A DNA stretch of 64,000 nt from Isoetes taiwanensis. Lineage: Eukaryota > Streptophyta > Lycopodiopsida > Isoetales > Isoetaceae. The stretch lies in NCBI GenBank assembly GCA_021234155.1, contig JAJEKV010000002.1, positions 17,360,041 to 17,424,040 of the forward strand, written 5' to 3'. The position numbers were made by a program, and so were the translations under genes. The notes beneath the pieces were generated by a model. That model made no database searches. It was not told where the DNA came from and saw only the letters and a list, made by a program, of their open reading frames with translations. Below, piece by piece: positions 47,905-58,050 of the stretch; within the stretch, counting starts at the first letter, position 1; each line of letters opens with the position of its first letter.

Positions 47905-49430
47905 TCTTGTCCCTGGTAAGTGAATGAGGGAAGCCTTGGCTGACGAGATGATGAAACTAGCAGCACCCTAGTTTTGGCCAAGTTAACTCGCATGCCAGTG
48001 AATCGGCAAAAAGTGTCAAGAGCATCCAGGTGACATTGCATGTCCTCTGGAGTATAGGCCAGGGGGTTGACATCGTCAGCATATATGAGTTGCCGGATTG
48101 TGTGATGCATGAGATGGGCGCCCGCACCTCCATGCTCAGAGAGCGAATCTTCTAGTTGGTCAATGTATAGGCCAAAGAGTGTGGGGGAAAGGGGGCAACC
48201 CTGACGCACTCCAATACTACTGATTACCGGTTGTCCTAATGATGCGATATGGCCTGAGCATGCCTCGTACAGCCTATATACTACATTCTGCAAGTCAAGG
48301 GGGGTCCCCAGCTGCGCACTCTGTCCCATAACCTGTCCCAGGGCACTGTGTCAAAAGCTTTTGCGAAATCCACGAAACAACAGTACTGATTCCTGCTATC
48401 CTCAATTAATGTGCGCAGAGTGAAGATATGATCAATGGTGGAATGCCCGGGCCAAAAACCTGTGTGTGAGAGCTCGCACATCTGCCTCCTCTGCCCATAT
48501 TGTCAGCCGCTGCTCAAGGATGCCAACTAACAGTTTTGCAAAGAGAGAGCTTACCATAATAGTACGATAGTTGGCCGGGCATTGAGCGTCCCCTGCCTTG
48601 TATATGGGCACAACTCTACTAGTGGTCCACTGCAGAGGGAAGCCTTCTTGCAATGCTTTATTGAATAATGCCGCGAGGACAGGTACCAGTGGAGGCCCAG
48701 CCCATTTTAGATGTTCCGCCTGCATGCCATTTAAATCTGCTGCCTTCCCGTTAGCTAGATGTTGTAGGCCCATGATGACATCCCCCTTTGTGATGACCAG
48801 AGCCATGCCTATCTGTGGGAGGAACCCGAGAGGGTCGTAAAGCTGTTGCAAGTACTGTACCCATTGCTCCGAGGTGATGTTCCCTGTGGGTTGTGCAGTC
48901 TTGCTCAAGACCCTTCTCCAGAATGTCTTGGGGTGCCGATCCAGGAGACCAAACATCTGTTGCTGATGCTTTGCGAGGTATCTGGCTTTCTTGTTCTTGA
49001 GGAAGGAGCGGTATTGACTGATGGCCTGTGGGCGGGAGGTGGGATCAGTGACTTGCCAGAGTGTGCGTTTGAGCTCCCGACGCTCATCATCGAACCATCT
49101 GTTGCGGGGGAAGGTGGTAGCGCCCGAGGTTCGCCGTGAGCGACCTCTCCCAAAGCATCTCTCAGCAGCTGCCAGAAGTAGGTGAGTCAGCTGAGCAGGT
49201 TGCTGTTGAAGTGTGGGGAGTTGCAGCAGTCCTGCCAGGTCATGCTCAAGGAGCTGGGCATAGGTCCCTGCACGGTCGTAGTCCAGGCGCAACTGGGACA
49301 CTTGGGGTGTTGAGGCAGTAGATGCACGGGGAGCTTGCCAATGGAGATGCACGAACAGGGCTGGTGGTCCGAGTCCACTTCCTCGTCCTGAGTGTCTGTT
49401 CCAATGGAAAATGGGTAACCAGGTGCAACA
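47847..49430 (-). pseudogene. I-like LINE, endonuclease end and reverse transcriptase
   Basis: From the left-hand 5' end: the last endonuclease motif SDHQP (about 49370), a linker with NRWFDDERRELKRTLW and YLAKHQQQMFGLLDRHPKTF, then RT blocks NGKAADLNGMQAEHLKWAG, SRVVPIYKAGDAQCPANYRT, TGFWPGHSTIDHIFTLRTLI, FVDFAKAFDTVPW, GVRQGCPLSPTLFGLYIDQL, catalytic LIYADDV and YKYLGIEF. Shifts occur near 49400, 48480 and 48320. 5'-truncated within the endonuclease at about 49430. The other half is at 37737-38858. Confidence 0.9.
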
Positions 49431-50585
49431 ACAATATAGAAAATTCAAAACATGAGCAACAACAACATAGACAGTTTAGATAATGCTCATGAATTAATCA
49501 TTGTTTCATCAAATGTTCTTTGAAATTGCTAACACTTACAAAGGTAATATTCCTCTTTAGTGGCTTATTTTTCTAAATACAAGGTTTTCATCATCGGCCT
49601 TCCTCTTGAGCGTTCCTTCTTTTGTGTTTTGTCTTTCTACTTTCCCACCCTCCCATGCCCTTTTGCAAGGTACTTAAAATTTGTGGTTGGTGTTTCTCCT
49701 CATCTTGCTTGTTTATGTTTCCTTCATTTGTAGTTTATAAGCAGATGTTCTTCCCTGCCTTAGCTGCATTTGATTTTTTCTGACTAAGCAGATGTTCTTC
49801 CCTGTCCTATTTGCTTCATTATGTTAATTGGATGGCTGTTCTTCCCCGCACTAGTTTTCAGATGTTATTCCTGGCTAGGCGGATGTTCTTCCCCATCCCT
49901 TGGCTTATCCTCATTTTATATAGGCATTTTGCTTATTTTTTACTCGATTCGTTCTTGCATATGCTTGTTTGTTGATTTTGACATGATTGACAGTTCCTTA
50001 TCGTGTTTCATTTTCAAGTTTTTTGGTCCTTTAGAGCTAATTCAAGCCGCATTCGAATTGGAATATGGCTTCATGACTATGAATTTTTTTTATTTTTATT
50101 TTTTTTCCATTTTTCTTACTTCTGCACTCTATCATCTTATTAAAAACTCTCGGTGATTGTCTAGTTTCGGGGTTTATTTGGCTTTATGTTTTTTAGCCAA
50201 TCATTTCTACTACTATACTATTGTATCTTGTTTTTTGAACAACCAATAAGAAAGCCACTTTACTCGGCCATATGTTATTGTTTGTATAAGAGTCTTCCCA
50301 AGAATAAAAATGTTCACCGTGGCCACAATAAATTTCTTGTAGATTCTTATCATCGTTTGAAAATTTTTCAAAACGTAACGACCAGTACCTTTAAATTACG
50401 CCATTATTATGTTGAGATTATATGATGGAATTTTTGTCCGCGTTCTGCGGAGCGGCGCCGCTTGCCTCTCCTATAGAGCTTTTTTTGCTTGAGTTTTCGG
50501 AGATCAGGAGATGAATGGCGATGGCGATTGTTTGTGAGATGAGTTTCTTAGGAAATTGTCCGGATGAGCTTTTTTTTGCAGAGTT
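49431..50585. other. unassigned stretch
   Basis: T-rich, with repeated phrases (cagatgttcttccct near 49743 and 49789; ggatg.tcttcccc near 49830 and 49882). No gene recognised; it may be an untranslated or intronic part of an old gene. Confidence 0.4.
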
Positions 50586-50589
50586 TGCC

Positions 50590-50880
50590 GGAGTTTTTCC
50601 TTGCAGATGAGCTTACCGGATCTGAGGCGCCTCTAGAATCTTGTAGAGTTTTTCCTTGTAGATGAGCTTACCGGATCTGAGGTGCAGAGGCGCAGACGGA
50701 CATGCCACTTTGTCATGGTTTTTTATTTGAGTAGGTTTAAAACAGGGCAGAGCTTTTCTGTGGCAGAGAAGCTTGTAGAGTTTTTCCTTGCAGATGAGCT
50801 TACCGGATCTGAGGCGCAGACGGACATGCCACTTTTTCACGGTTTTTTATTTGAGTAGGTTTAAAACAGGGCAAGAACAT
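50590..50880 (+). repeat. tandem duplication of about 125 bp
   Basis: gtagagtttttccttg.agatgagcttaccggatctgagg recurs near 50592 (partial), 50642 and 50768. The last two copies continue to ggtttaaaacagggca. Confidence 0.85.
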
Positions 50881-50948
50881 GGCAGACCAAGCTATTGAAA
50901 GCTTCAGTTATAACCAGTTTGCATCTCCGGTCAGTTCATCACTGCGAC

Positions 50949-51150
50949 CGCTTCTTAAGCTTGGAAGATTACATAAACCAACCGTGTTTTTGAAGATTTA
51001 ACAAAGAAATTTCATCTGGGCACAGTTGAGCGGTTCTTCAAAAATGGTTCTTCAAAAATTCACGTTCTTCACTATAGCCGCTTCTTGATCTTGGAAGATC
51101 ACATAAACCAATTGTTTTTTTGAAGATTCAACAACGAAATTTCATCTGGC
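50949..51150 (+). repeat. direct duplication of about 72 bp
   Basis: ccgcttctt..cttggaagat.acataaacca and ...gaaatttcatctgg occur at 50949-51018 and 51078-51150. Confidence 0.85.
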
Positions 51151-51226
51151 CAACTTCCATTCATGCAAACGATCTGTCGGATCAAAGCAAAAGAGTGGAA
51201 ATTTAAAGGTACTGGTCATTACGTCC

Positions 51227-51355
51227 GGTAATTGCCATGAGTCGGGCATTCCGGCTGTAAAGGGCACCGGCGGCCCTGCGCGAGTGCGCCGCCTCGTTTG
51301 GCGGGGCCGCTGGAGCCCTTTACAGCGCGGAATGCCCCTCCTCCTGGCAATTACC
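51227..51355. repeat. GC-rich foldback hairpin
   Basis: Arms of about 50 bp (51227-51276 and 51304-51355) pair at roughly 90%: outer GGTAATTGCCA/TGGCAATTACC, then GGGCATTCC, CTGTAAAGGGC and GCGGCCC with their complements. The loop of about 27 bases is CG-rich. It is far more GC-rich than its surroundings. Could be a small foldback/MITE or a structured RNA precursor. Confidence 0.85.
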
Positions 51356-52185
51356 TAGTACTTATTTTGCAGATCCCGAGGAGTGATGGAAAACAAGCCA
51401 CGTCTAAAGAATGGATGTTTGGGAAAAAAAAGGGCTCAAGTTTCGAAGGTACTGAAAATTGAAGAATTGGGTTCCGTTGTAATGTAAAGGAATCGAGCAA
51501 TCCACGTAGCATCTGATACAAGGTTTGACAATAGGACCATCCTACGTATGACGGATTTCTTCAAGTTTTAAAGCAATGGATGAATGCAGATATGGCATTA
51601 GATCTGGCATGCTAGAATTGCAGACTGTGGTTGAGAAAAAAACATGCTGCTGGCGATGGCAGATCTGCAGCTCTAAAAGGGGAAAGGAGAATATATTGAG
51701 GGCAAGTTTCTCGTGAGTCAGTTAAGCTTGGGCCCATTCAAGTGGGGAAGAAAACAGAGGAAAAGCTGCAGCGGCTGGCCGGTCACGTCGTCCTCGCGTG
51801 CTTTGGGCCTCATATGCTTGATGGGTTCTTCGGAATATTTCCTATCTTTCACCACGGTAGTACCACGGTATTACCACAGTAATGGTGCGGCAGTAAGCCT
51901 TTTGGGCCCAGCCATGGCGGTTTCCCATCCCTTACTGCACTGCCAGCAGAGGGCTTTGTCTTCTACCTTGGCTCTTTGATTTGGGGGTTTTGCTTCTTGC
52001 GAATTGGGGCACCTCGTATCGAGCTTCGGAGCACAGATCATCGACCATTTGCTTGATCCTGGTATGCATTTTCAGAGCTGTAGCTTTTAGGTTCTTGGAC
52101 AGATCTACGTTTCTTTCAGTTTCAATTTGGCCTTATACTTAGTCGGAACATTTCAATTCCGTTCCTGCGTATTTCTAGGTTTGTC

Positions 52186-52308
52186 AATGTCATGTTTCCA
52201 CGGCTATTTCTTCTGCTCCTAGCTTGAGGACTTGGTAATTCTGCCAATGTCATGTTTCCACGGCTATTTCTTCCGCCCCTAGCTTGAGGGCTTGGTAATT
52301 CTGCCAGA
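52186..52308 (+). repeat. 67-bp tandem duplication upstream of the trihelix gene
   Basis: caatgtcatgtttccacggc...tggtaattctgc occurs twice in a row, ending about 18 bp before the ATG at 52326, so it lies in the probable 5' leader or promoter. Confidence 0.85.
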
Positions 52309-52325
52309 AAAACTGGTTGATCTGA

Positions 52326-53465
52326 ATGGCAGAACAACAGGAGGTGAAGAACATGGCTGATGTAGTTCAGGTAATTCCCAGCCCAAGCGTAGTTGTAACA
52401 TTGTCACAAGATCAAGCAGAAGAACATGGGCACGAGCCTGCGCAGTCTCAGGTTCAATCATCTCCTCCACATCTAGATACAATAGCTAGTGATGGGGGAA
52501 CTGTTACTAAGGAAAAGAGTGAAAAGCCAGAGAACACAAGGAAAGAGTTTAACTTTTGGACTGATCAGGAGGTGTGGCTCCTTCTAGACCTTTATGAGGA
52601 GAAATGGAACCAGTTAGACAGAGGGAACGTAAAGAGTAAACATTGGGAGGAAGTGGCAAGCCGCCTCGCTAGCCAGGGTAATGGGCTCTGGGTTTCCAAA
52701 ACTCCAACTCAATGCAAGAACAAAATTGAGGACATGAAAAAGAAGTATAGAGCTGAAAAGGCAATGAAGATAGGTGCTTATGCTGGACCCTCCAAGTGGA
52801 TTTTTTTCTCTAGGATGGAATCAATGTTAAGAAATGGTTCCAAGGCACCAGCATTGCCACCTCCTGTTGCTATTGGAGTTGTTGATACTAATGGCCATGC
52901 CAATGGCCATGCAAATAGTCATGTCCCGCATGCGGTGGAGCTTGAATCTTATGGCAATTGCAACCATCTTGAACATGTTCACTTTTTTAGACAGGCTCCA
53001 ACAGCAAGAATTGCTGAGAAAGATATGAATGAAGGACCAATTCATGAAGATGAAAACACCTCTTTTACTACCCCTCAGAACAATGCAAGGAAGGAAAATG
53101 GCACGTCATTGAACAATGTCATGAGCACTTCCAAAAGTAAGACTCCTTTGTTGGGGACAGACAACAAACCCATTCTAAAACGGAGGAAATCATCGGCAAG
53201 CAGCTCAGTGAGTGATGTTGTTGCTGTTATCAAATCTTTTGGCGAGTCCCTTATGAAGGTTGAGGATGCCAAATTGCAAATGCAGAGAGAGGTTGTTCGC
53301 CTACATGCAGAGGCTGAATTCAGGCGCATTGAGATGGAACTTAAGAGAACGGAAATGCTCTTAAACACGCAGCTCCAAATAGCTAAGCTTTTTTCTACAA
53401 AGACTAGGAAAAAGAAAGTAAAAAAACCTGCAAATGCAGACCAGGTCACTCAGGAGAGTAATTGA
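52326..53465 (+). CDS. trihelix transcription factor, SIP1/ASIL-like
   Basis: A 379-residue intact, intronless frame. Trihelix factors bind GT-type promoter elements in the nucleus. Residues about 74-168 form the DNA-binding domain: FNFWTDQEVWLLLDLYEEKW, then KHWEEVASRLASQG, TPTQCKNKIEDMKKKYRAEK and SKWIFFSRMESML, with the spaced tryptophans that define the fold (W78, W84, W107, W158). A long variable linker follows. Residues about 305-355 form a charged helix (EDAKLQMQREVVRLHAEAEF) typical of the SIP1 clade. Basic clusters KRRK (285-288) and RKKKVKK (361-367) are likely nuclear signals. TGA lies directly before the ATG in frame, fixing the start. One of two genes here that look functional. 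Confidence 0.9.
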   Translation: MAEQQEVKNMADVVQVIPSPSVVVTLSQDQAEEHGHEPAQSQVQSSPPHLDTIASDGGTVTKEKSEKPENTRKEFNFWTDQEVWLLLDLYEEKWNQLDRGNVKSKHWEEVASRLASQGNGLWVSKTPTQCKNKIEDMKKKYRAEKAMKIGAYAGPSKWIFFSRMESMLRNGSKAPALPPPVAIGVVDTNGHANGHANSHVPHAVELESYGNCNHLEHVHFFRQAPTARIAEKDMNEGPIHEDENTSFTTPQNNARKENGTSLNNVMSTSKSKTPLLGTDNKPILKRRKSSASSSVSDVVAVIKSFGESLMKVEDAKLQMQREVVRLHAEAEFRRIEMELKRTEMLLNTQLQIAKLFSTKTRKKKVKKPANADQVTQESN

Positions 53466-53744
53466 ATCTCTTATGGTAATAAATCTTGGTAGGATCCTTT
53501 GATCATCACAAATATGCTCCATGAAAGTTTTATAGGCAGCAAGTGGCAGCTTGTCAAAACCAGTTTGTAAATATATTCCATGGTGCTTGTATATCTGTAT
53601 TTACATAAGGAGACCTCGGAGGTTCTCTCTTCAATGCATTAAGCATTGTACATCCCATAATAAAGAAACACAATTCTTTGTATAGCTCCTTTAGCCATTG
53701 ATTTTCTTGTTCTCTTTCATGTTTCTCACATTCTTTCTTGATTA

Positions 53745-54180
53745 TAGTGCAGACAAAGAAGAAACAATAATTTTGGAAGCTTTTTATATCGAACTGCTGA
53801 TCTTGCTCTCTGAACCAAATAGTTTTTTCCTGATACACAGCATAAACATTATGTATAAGGAGATTTCGAGTCTTGTTTATCCCACATTTTGGATCTTAGC
53901 ACAGGAGAAACTATTATTGAATTCTTTTGCATTTTACTGCTCATCTTGGTCTCTAAATTGCCAAATAGTTTCCATGCCAAGGAACAGCATAAAATCATAT
54001 ATAAAAATTATTGTTATCAGGTCTTGTTTATCCCACATTTTGTGGATCTTAGCATAGGAGAAACGATTATTTTAAGTGTTTTGGAGTGTACTACTGATCT
54101 TGGTCTCTAAAAAACCAAGTAGTTAGAAACAACATAAAACCATAAAACCACATATAGACAGTTGTTATCAAGTCTCTGGT
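53745..54180 (+). repeat. three tandem copies of about 150 bp
   Basis: Each copy carries ctgatcttg.tctct, ..aaatagtt, acagcataaa, caagtcttgtttatcccacat and ggatcttagcacaggagaaac-like blocks; starts near 53750, 53905 and 54058. They lie downstream of the trihelix gene, beyond its likely 3' end. Confidence 0.75.
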
Positions 54181-55289
54181 AAAATAAATCGAAACCGTAT
54201 AAGTAATTGGGTATCTTCCACGAGAGGACAATATTTTAAGTTCTTTCTGGATCAAACTATTGCTAAAGCTCAAATATCTTTCTACTTCTACCTGGTATTT
54301 CTTCAAATTGAGAACGAATATGGATTGACCTAGATTAATATGGCCATTTGAAAATGGCTATTTGTTAGATTTTGTAGTTCCTTGGATTAAATTGTTGAAG
54401 TATTTGGTGAAAGCATTGGCATGTAAAAGTTAAATATCAGATTAATAATGGGCGTTTGAAGATTGATTGGCTAGGAGATGTATGATTATATGTTCTAACA
54501 GCACCCAAACACATTGAGTTATTCTAGTATCTGATTCTATTCTAAACTCTAGTTTACAAATGTTACTATGGGATCCAATCAAAGAGCATTGATAATGCGT
54601 CAGTTGGAGATGGCACCAATATACCTTACATAAAGGACAAATTCAATGTGCTTTGTTTTTTAAATATTTGAAATCTACTTGTTCCTTGTGCATGAGTTCT
54701 AGACATGGCAGTACAACTGCATCCCTCGTCACTAACAACACCATGTTTGAGGCCTTGGGAAATGACCTTTGCATGTTTAGGAATATTGACTATTTGTGTT
54801 CCTTTCTTCTTTTACCTTTAGGGAGAACTTTTGGCGTTCTACATGTGAAGATATTGAAAAGGATTCTAATGATCTCATGCAACTCAAATAGGGACAGAGA
54901 CTTATTTGTGGTTTTATATATGGTCCTCCGGTTGATCTTTGGACCCCCTTTTTAATTCAACAGTTCTTTTCGGACAATTTCTTTTCTCAAGCGCATTCTT
55001 TTGTCCTCAGTTGTATGGAATTAAAAATAGAGATTATTGATTCCTTGTTGGTGGAATTTGTTGGGAGCAGGAAAGGCTACTAGGATATTTTGGGTTCATC
55101 ATGATTAAATTGTCATTGTCAAGCTTTACTCTGATGTCTCAGAATGGTTAGTTTCATTATTTTTGCAAATTATGAGGTAATTTAGTCCATCTAAGTGCTC
55201 TTTGTTGATCTCCTGCTTTTGCTTTGATTTTTTTCCCCTTCTTCGTTCCTCCCCTACTTTGAGAAACCCTTACCTGCAAATATGAAGAG
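54181..55289. other. unassigned AT-rich stretch
   Basis: No gene recognised. 54690-54955 has an open frame of 100 codons without recognisable features. Confidence 0.4.
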
Positions 55290-58050
55290 TCTTATAAACC
55301 TAAATTCTAAAATTCTACCTTTCCTAGGAGGTCGACTCAGATCACCTCCCACTTTATTTGGATATGGCTTGGCAAGCCGCCAGAACCCCCACTATGCCAG
55401 CCCCTCGCCATCCTCGGTGGGCGATCGGATTATGAGCGTGCGAGAGGACTACTGCCGAGATGCTCATGGACGCCTGGCCAAAGAATTCTGCGGACCCCCA
55501 CACTAAGCGTGAGCAGACCCGGTTGGTGAGCTTGATCGACGGGATTACGATGGGGGAGTGTTTTGGGAAACCCCCAACAAGCCGCCTCGGACAAAGCAAC
55601 CTTTCCGTGTAACCGGTGGTTTGATGCGAGTGTAAAGAATGCAAGCGCCGGCTCGGCCACATTCTGGATCCAGGTACCCGCTTGCAGGCCACCACATAGT
55701 ACTGCGCCCATATGAAGGAGACAAAGGCGCGGTACCTTGCCAGGCACTAGGGGGAGATGTTCGGCCTATTGGACACTCATCCTCGAACCTTTTGGCGCCA
55801 GAGAGTGCCCGAAGGCCAGCCCACCCTCTGGGGACATCACAGGCGTGGGAAGCGGTGCTGCTATTTATGCTCTATGCCCACCGAGGACGCCAGCGTGCGC
55901 CCATACCCCCCACGGGAGGGCCCCATTGGTTCTCGCGGAGGAGGATGTTGTGGTGGGGGCCAACGGGTACCGGCTAATGGGAAGGCGGTGACCTCGATGG
56001 TATGCGTGCCGAAGTTACTCAAATGGGCGAGGCGGCCCGGTGCCGATCCTCACTACCCTGTTCACCGAGCATTGCGGGGAAGGTTTCCCGACAATGGACC
56101 ACAAGCGGGGTTGTCCCCATTCACAAGATGGGCGACCCACACCGTCCGCCAATTACCCGGACGATCATGGTCGGATTTAGTATTTGCCAAACCGTTGGTT
56201 GGCATTCTCGGCAGCAGATTGACCCGGCCAGGCGAGAGCGAAAGAGATGTCGCGAGCCCTCACACAAGCTTGGGCTTTAGACCCCGCCACTCAACGATTG
56301 ACCATATCTTTACACTGCGGGCGGCATCGATTGAAGACGGCCAAACCATCGGGCGGGACTTGTATTCTTTGCTTTGTGGACTTCGCGAAGGCTTTTCGAT
56401 ATGGTCCCCAGAAAAAGGCGTAGGCTAGATCAAGCCTGGGGCTGCCGCCGCCGCGTGCGAATGCCATATACAGCTGTATGAGAGTTGTTTTGGCGGGATG
56501 CACGCCCGATGGGCCAAGCATTCACCCGGTAGTATCGGTCCGGCGCAGGCTGCCCCTCTCACCAACACTTTTGGCCTCTACATTGACCGGTTAGAGCCCC
56601 GGCTTCGAGCATGGGGATGGCATACACGGCTTTTGCACGGGTCATCTGCCAACTCATTTATGCGGACGATGTTGACCTTCCGCCCACACCCGAAGCTATG
56701 CGGTCTCATCCGGATGCCCTAGACACATTACGCGGACTACTGCACATGCGCATGAATCGGCCAAAACCGTGGTGGTTCTCATATCCTCTTCATGCCACCC
56801 CACGCCTCCCGCACTCACATATCGAGGGGATACTGTAGAGGTCACGCCCACCTACAAGTACCTAGGGGTGGAGTTCCCCCTCGCCTGTTGGGAGACGCCC
56901 ATCCGCTATGGTGACAATGGCGGGAAAAAGCTTTTATGCCATGCGAACAACCTTGATCACCGACAGAGCTCTATGATTGGGGCCATCGGTCACATCTGTT
57001 TGACCGGGTCGGTCGAGCGGTCCTTTTAATGCGGTCGAGGTTTGGGGCCCGGTCGTCTCTTTGGCGGCGATGGAATGACTTGGAGTGCGTAAGGCATTTT
57101 TGGCACGGGCACTTGGGGTGAAACCTTCGGGTCCCCTATCGGATTCGGCTGCAGAAACCGGATTCTTGCCGCTCAGCCGAGCAACCCTTGATAGACACAT
57201 CGTCTACTTTGAGAAAGTGGTTAATATGGGTGATGCTCCGGCTCCCCTTTTGGCTTACGCTGTGGCAATGGGCCCTTTGCTTCGGAGAACTTTGTTGGAG
57301 GGTAAGAGAGATCGGTGGTTCGCCCGGATGGAATGTGCGAAACCACGGATGCGTCGCAGGTGGACCGAGGCGATCGTGATAGCTTGCGGGGAATACACGG
57401 GCGCTTGCTTCCTTGGCAAGCTCGGGATCCCACTCTAGAGCGGGTCAAAAGCGGCCCATTACAAGGAGCACATCAACCCCTCGTTGGCGGGGGCCCGCAG
57501 CTCTACTGCGTTCCCGGCTGCCTCGAAAAGCCTTGAGACTCATTGCCTCCATTCGCGCAAGGTGCCCATCATCTCCGTGATCGAGGCGGGCGGTGGATTG
57601 GGGAGCCCGCCCGGGGCGGGCTCTGTCGGTCTTTGTCAAGCGGGTGCCATTGCGGATGAGTCTCACACTTTCGAGTTGCCGGGGATTGGTCGGATGCGGG
57701 CGGATATGTTCCTTTAGTAATGCGGCGGACTGCCCCTACATTTGCTGATGAACACACCGTCAGTACGTGCCCTAGGGTCGTACATTCAGGAGGTACTGGA
57801 TCTGCGAGCCCACCTTTGCCCCCGCCTGGCTGCTCGCTGATCAGGCACTATGGGTACGGTACATGAGTGTATATATTTGTGTGTTTTTGCATTTCGTATA
57901 TTGGAACAGTTTGTCAGCAGGCTGATTGCCGCCACGGTTTTTCCCTCGAAAACCCTTCGGGGCGGGGGTTGTTTAATCCGGGTAGTAGTAATCCGCTTGC
58001 TGCGCTTTTGTATTGGGTCCCATAGACCGATTGGTCTCCATGGACGATAA
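55290..58050 (+). pseudogene. I-like LINE copy, GC-rich and heavily broken
   Basis: Same family as 37.7/47.8 kb, in plus orientation. Order of recognisable blocks: MFGLLDTHPRTFW (55757), LGFRPRHSTIDHIFTLRAAS (56272), LFGLYIDRLEPRL near 56570, catalytic LIYADDVDL near 56650, TPTYKYLGVEFPL near 56850, VRKAFLARALGVKPSGPLS (57085), and the 3' end with the ccctcgaaaacccttcgggg stem-loop and cgattggtctccatgg (about 58030). Many small indels break it into short frames. It is distinctly richer in CG dinucleotides than the other copies. Confidence 0.85.

Noticed and set aside
48598-49321. Plus-strand frames opposite the LINE reverse transcriptase
   Set aside because: Antisense shadows of the RT coding sequence on the minus strand.
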